DNA of 64,000 nt from Euryarchaeota archaeon UBA557 (GTDB lineage: Archaea; Thermoplasmatota; Poseidoniia; Poseidoniales; Thalassarchaeaceae), in contig DARI01000025.1 in the NCBI GenBank assembly GCA_002503285.1, positions 28,795 through 92,794 of the forward strand. The letters are read 5' to 3'. The notes under the pieces are model-generated. The model saw only the letters and a list, made by a program, of their open reading frames with translations. It had not been told where the DNA came from and ran no database searches. A program made the position numbers and the translations under genes. Of the stretch, positions 60,547 through 64,000 are shown one piece after another; positions within the stretch are counted from its first letter, which is position 1, and each line of letters starts with the position of its first letter.

Positions 60547-63500
60547 TTATCTAAGAACACGTCTATTCAATTCCTGTGCATCTCCAACTACTCCAAATCC
60601 ATACTTTTCTTCTAAAGATCTAGATATCAACTTAAAATCACTATCTCTAGTAGCAATAATTACACTTCCTATCTCAGGATTGAAAGATTTTGCAATCAAT
60701 GCGGCCGAACGAATAATTTCTAAATCCCCTCTTTCAGGATATATTTCCTCTCCTTCTATAATACTTCTATCCACGCAATCCTCTCTATTCATTTTTTGAT
60801 TAGTTATTTCAATAAAAATATCTTTATGACTTATTAAGAATTGTTCTAACTCCATATTTTTCATTTCTTCTTTGTCAAACGTATATTCCCAATCGCCAAA
60901 TTCTTTACAAATTTTAGTTACCTTATCCATAAGTAATTCCTGCGTAATGTTCTTACTCCAAATACCAGGATCAATGTAAATTTTATTAGAAAATAAACTT
61001 AAAACATCTTCAGGACTTTTTGTACGATTTTGGAATTCAGACATTACTATTGGAGGGATATTCATCAACATCAAACCTTCTTTTTTCCGTCGTCTAAGCA
61101 TCCAATGAAATGATCGTTCCACTGTCCAATTCAGACTTCCAAAACTATCTCCTGTAATTTCTCTTACCAAATCGTCTTTCAATGCATCAATTAATATATT
61201 TGTGTCGACTATTACGACTGGTTTCAGTGAAAGATTACGAAGCGATCTCCTATCTCTAATTGGAATAATAGAACTATGTCCTCCAAACATTGCTTCTGCT
61301 GCTCTACTCAATCTAATTAGCTGGATATCTGTGAATTTATTTGACCCTACTGCTCTTTCAAGTTTTCTTAAACCTCTTATTGGCTTTTCTTCCGCCATTT
61401 GATTAGCAAGATTTACTATCTCCAATATATCTTTATTTTCTCGAGATAACTCTTGTTCAAATTTCAAATCTAGTTCAGATTGCCTATTACTTTCCATACG
61501 TTGTAGGCCTCTAATGGTAGCCTTGACCCTTCCTTGAAATGGAGACTTTGGTAATGGGGGATCTAAATCTTCAGGATAGCGTATTAGCATTTCTAAAGCC
61601 TCAATTTGAGTTTCTTTATTTTCTCGAAAATCATCTTCAGTGTCTTGAATACCACTAGACGCATATTGCCTTAGCCTATTACGGGCCACATCTTTTTTGT
61701 CATCTAAATCATCATTACAAACATTAAGATATAGTTGAAATCTTTTTGTTACTGTAGCAGCTAAAGCTGTTTCAGACTCTATTAATTTTACAGCCTCTCT
61801 CCATCCTTCACCATGAGCATAAGAAATCAAAGCTTTCCTCATTATTAAAGCATATTTTGCAAAATCATCTCGAACTTTATTTGCCGCATCTCTATATTCT
61901 CTTGCAGCTTCTAAATCGTTATCTCTGGAGCTTTGTATTGTCGCCTTTATTAATTTAGATTCTAAACTATTATTATCATACCTTCTATACCATTTTTCTA
62001 ACGGTTCTATACCTTCTGATAATATTTTACCATGCTCTATGACCATCTCTGTAATGAATTTTATACTAATCATTGATACATCTTCTTTATTTGAAAGATT
62101 TGACAATACCTTATTTGCATCATTTATCCTTTCATCCATACCACTTTCAATATCTATTGCAGCCCTATTTAATATCAAAGAATCAACTAGGCATTGAAAT
62201 AGTGCATTCTCTAAATAGGTAATATCTGCAGCTAATATGGATTCCTTAAGTCTATTAATTGTTTTTGATCTAACCATACTGTCTCCATCTGGAGATAAGG
62301 CCCTTCTAACTTCATTAAGGGACAAAATACCTTCTCTGTCTAATTTCTTTTGTATTGACCCAATTTCATCAGGAATTCCATCAAGTAATGCAATAAGCTC
62401 TTTTGATATTTTTGAAAGTACAGTGTCATTTGGAGAGTCTGAAATTGACATAAGAGCGTCTTTTCGCATATCTTCTAAAGTAGGTAACATTCCTATTGAA
62501 GATTTAGCCGAGATCATGTGCCAAATTAATAAAACTCTTTCAGGATATACTTTTATCAAGGAGCGATTTTTAATTATAATTTTTGCAAGATTTTCAACAT
62601 CAGCAGCCTCTGTAAATACATCTAAAATTTGACTTGTATACCTAATATGATCCAACTTAGCTAATTTTTCTGCAGCATTAATTTTTATCTGATAACTGCA
62701 AGACAAATCGTTTGTGACAATTAAAAGGCCCTCATCATTTAGACTATTTAAAGATGAAATAATTAACTCTTCCGTAGATAAATCATCAGCAGAATTGAGT
62801 TTTAATGCTATTTTAAGTTGAATATTATTTTCAATCTGTAATATTTTTGCTAAATCATCAGCCTCATCTAATTTTTCTTTTTCTTGAAGACCGGAGACTA
62901 ATTTCCAACCTAGTGAATTTGGTATTTTCGCACCAGAACTAGTCAAAGTCTCAATTCCATACTTTAAGTCTTCAATAGATAAATCGTCTTCAATATTATT
63001 TATTTCTTTCCAAGCACAATTTCGTATTGCTTGCGATAATAAATCCTTTCCATTTATTTTGGAATCTTCTTTCCAATTTTCTAAATTTCCCATACGTAAT
63101 TTTAGTAATCTAATATGTTTTTCTACTACTTCTTTCGTTCTTTCGTCAGTAATATTTTCTAAAACTTGAATTGCATCTGGATTTTTTGAAGAGGCTAATA
63201 AAATACCTTCAATGAAAGCAATTTCATTATTTTGATTCCTCAACGAAGGACTCATCCATCCATTCCATTCACCATATCTTGGTTTTTTACCTAAATCCTT
63301 CTCTATTTTTTGAATGACTTTCAATTGTTCCGTTTTAGCATTAAATGGTAAATCCAACTTTAGCCAGTTTCTTAGTGAGGTTGCATCTTCGGGATCGAAA
63401 TAAGATGATTTAATCCAATTTGTTGAATCTATGTGCTTTTTACTGTTCTCAACAATTTTAAATCTACTTAATTCAGCAAAGAGTCCAGATTCTTTAGCCA

Positions 63501-63939
63501 ATTTACTCCAAACCGGATGGAGTCCTTTTTGGCACTCGGATCTTATCTCAATCATCCTTTCATTCCAATCAGATTTCCACAGATTTCCCATTTTATTTTG
63601 TTGAGCAATTAAAACGGCCAATTTGTAACCCGGAACCTCATTTGATAGAAATATATCTTGAGGTAATGCTAAATTATCTTCAAAACCCTTTCTTAGTCCT
63701 TTGCCACCACGCCTCCCTATTTTTTTATTTGATTTACGATTTTGAGTTACTGAACTCTTATCTTCATCAATATTTATCGTGGGCAAACCTTCTTTTTTTG
63801 CAGCAAGTGCCACTAAAGCACGCCATTCCTTAGTCATAAGGTCCCAAGCAGAGATTTTCTGAACTCTGTTTAATCTCCTTATCTTATCATCACCAGATTG
63901 AGATAATGATTCTAGACATTCAAGTAGATATTCCTCCAA
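60547..63939 (-). CDS. Giant helical-repeat protein with C-terminal PIN nuclease domain
   Basis: 1,130 residues. A basic patch lies near 65-85 (RKSNKKIGRRGGKGLRKGF). Almost all of residues 90-900 is predicted helix pairs of the HEAT/TPR kind, with no known family. The last 220 residues form a PIN-like domain: VVIVDTNILIDAL (Asp912), a Glu in IVMSEFQNR, the acidic GDLEIIRSAALIAK, and IIATRDSDFKLISR. All four acidic positions of an active Mg-dependent RNase appear present. The TTG start at 63939 follows GGAGGT at the right distance. It probably binds a large RNA or RNP and cuts it; the target is unknown. Confidence 0.75.
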   Translation of the reverse strand: MEEYLLECLESLSQSGDDKIRRLNRVQKISAWDLMTKEWRALVALAAKKEGLPTINIDEDKSSVTQNRKSNKKIGRRGGKGLRKGFEDNLALPQDIFLSNEVPGYKLAVLIAQQNKMGNLWKSDWNERMIEIRSECQKGLHPVWSKLAKESGLFAELSRFKIVENSKKHIDSTNWIKSSYFDPEDATSLRNWLKLDLPFNAKTEQLKVIQKIEKDLGKKPRYGEWNGWMSPSLRNQNNEIAFIEGILLASSKNPDAIQVLENITDERTKEVVEKHIRLLKLRMGNLENWKEDSKINGKDLLSQAIRNCAWKEINNIEDDLSIEDLKYGIETLTSSGAKIPNSLGWKLVSGLQEKEKLDEADDLAKILQIENNIQLKIALKLNSADDLSTEELIISSLNSLNDEGLLIVTNDLSCSYQIKINAAEKLAKLDHIRYTSQILDVFTEAADVENLAKIIIKNRSLIKVYPERVLLIWHMISAKSSIGMLPTLEDMRKDALMSISDSPNDTVLSKISKELIALLDGIPDEIGSIQKKLDREGILSLNEVRRALSPDGDSMVRSKTINRLKESILAADITYLENALFQCLVDSLILNRAAIDIESGMDERINDANKVLSNLSNKEDVSMISIKFITEMVIEHGKILSEGIEPLEKWYRRYDNNSLESKLIKATIQSSRDNDLEAAREYRDAANKVRDDFAKYALIMRKALISYAHGEGWREAVKLIESETALAATVTKRFQLYLNVCNDDLDDKKDVARNRLRQYASSGIQDTEDDFRENKETQIEALEMLIRYPEDLDPPLPKSPFQGRVKATIRGLQRMESNRQSELDLKFEQELSRENKDILEIVNLANQMAEEKPIRGLRKLERAVGSNKFTDIQLIRLSRAAEAMFGGHSSIIPIRDRRSLRNLSLKPVVIVDTNILIDALKDDLVREITGDSFGSLNWTVERSFHWMLRRRKKEGLMLMNIPPIVMSEFQNRTKSPEDVLSLFSNKIYIDPGIWSKNITQELLMDKVTKICKEFGDWEYTFDKEEMKNMELEQFLISHKDIFIEITNQKMNREDCVDRSIIEGEEIYPERGDLEIIRSAALIAKSFNPEIGSVIIATRDSDFKLISRSLEEKYGFGVVGDAQELNRRVLR

Positions 63940-64000
63940 TTGAAGACCTCCGATTGACGGCCCTCAACGTTCATACATCAATACATCCCCTACATACACA

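Overview
The window is a dense, AT-rich stretch of an archaeal chromosome. Archaeal markers are transcription factor B, both subunits of DNA topoisomerase VI, ribosomal protein LX, prefoldin alpha, an aCPSF2-like beta-CASP nuclease and geranylgeranylglyceryl phosphate synthase. They are mixed with bacterial- or eukaryote-type genes: UvrA, class II ribonucleotide reductase, an MMPL exporter, a glycerolipid-type acyltransferase and a URA3-type OMP decarboxylase. This mix, the low GC and the short intergenic spaces fit uncultured marine Thermoplasmatota, most likely Marine Group II (Poseidoniales), with Marine Group III as the alternative. That assignment is inference; there is no rRNA gene here to settle it.

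Layout. 0-13.6 kb holds nucleotide metabolism: the azgA-apt purine salvage pair, pyrF, purL-purQ, plus an RNA nuclease, a pseudouridine synthase and a methyltransferase. A ferredoxin / unknown flavoprotein-like gene / GGGP synthase trio and a DDAH-family hydrolase follow. 13.8-20.8 kb has the archaeal LX...pfdA-ftsY neighbourhood, split by a 4 kb block with a membrane protein, cysQ, cysD and cysNC (PAPS synthesis and PAP removal). 20.8-32.5 kb carries a hydrolase, a TauE/SafE permease, moeA, uvrA, tRNA-Arg(CCT), a large membrane protein, an orphan SdhA/NadB-like flavoprotein, a HIT protein, an LPLAT acyltransferase and a DUF2299-like protein. 32.6-39.3 kb holds a 1,724-residue surface protein facing a winged-helix regulator and a two-TM protein. 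39.4-47.9 kb has top6A/top6B, a swivel-first aconitase-family enzyme, tfb, an unknown helical protein and a methyltransferase. 47.9-51.4 kb is a very AT-rich surface-modification island: three sulfotransferases and a family 2 glycosyltransferase. 51.5-63.9 kb has nrdJ, an OsmC protein, icd, an MMPL exporter, a membrane-anchored hydrolase and a 1,130-residue helical-repeat protein ending in a PIN nuclease domain.

How the parts may work together. The most coherent inferred system is sulfation. cysD/cysNC would make PAPS, the three sulfotransferases would transfer sulfate to glycans or other surface acceptors assembled with the GT2, and cysQ would remove PAP. No PAPS reductase or sulfite reductase is present in the window.

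No stretch over 300 bases lacks a gene. The longest gap is 299 bases (10336-10634), between the divergent purL and ferredoxin genes. I saw no CRISPR array, insertion sequence, integrase, rRNA or replication origin. Many starts are TTG or GTG, and several gene pairs are coupled through TAATG or TGATG overlaps.
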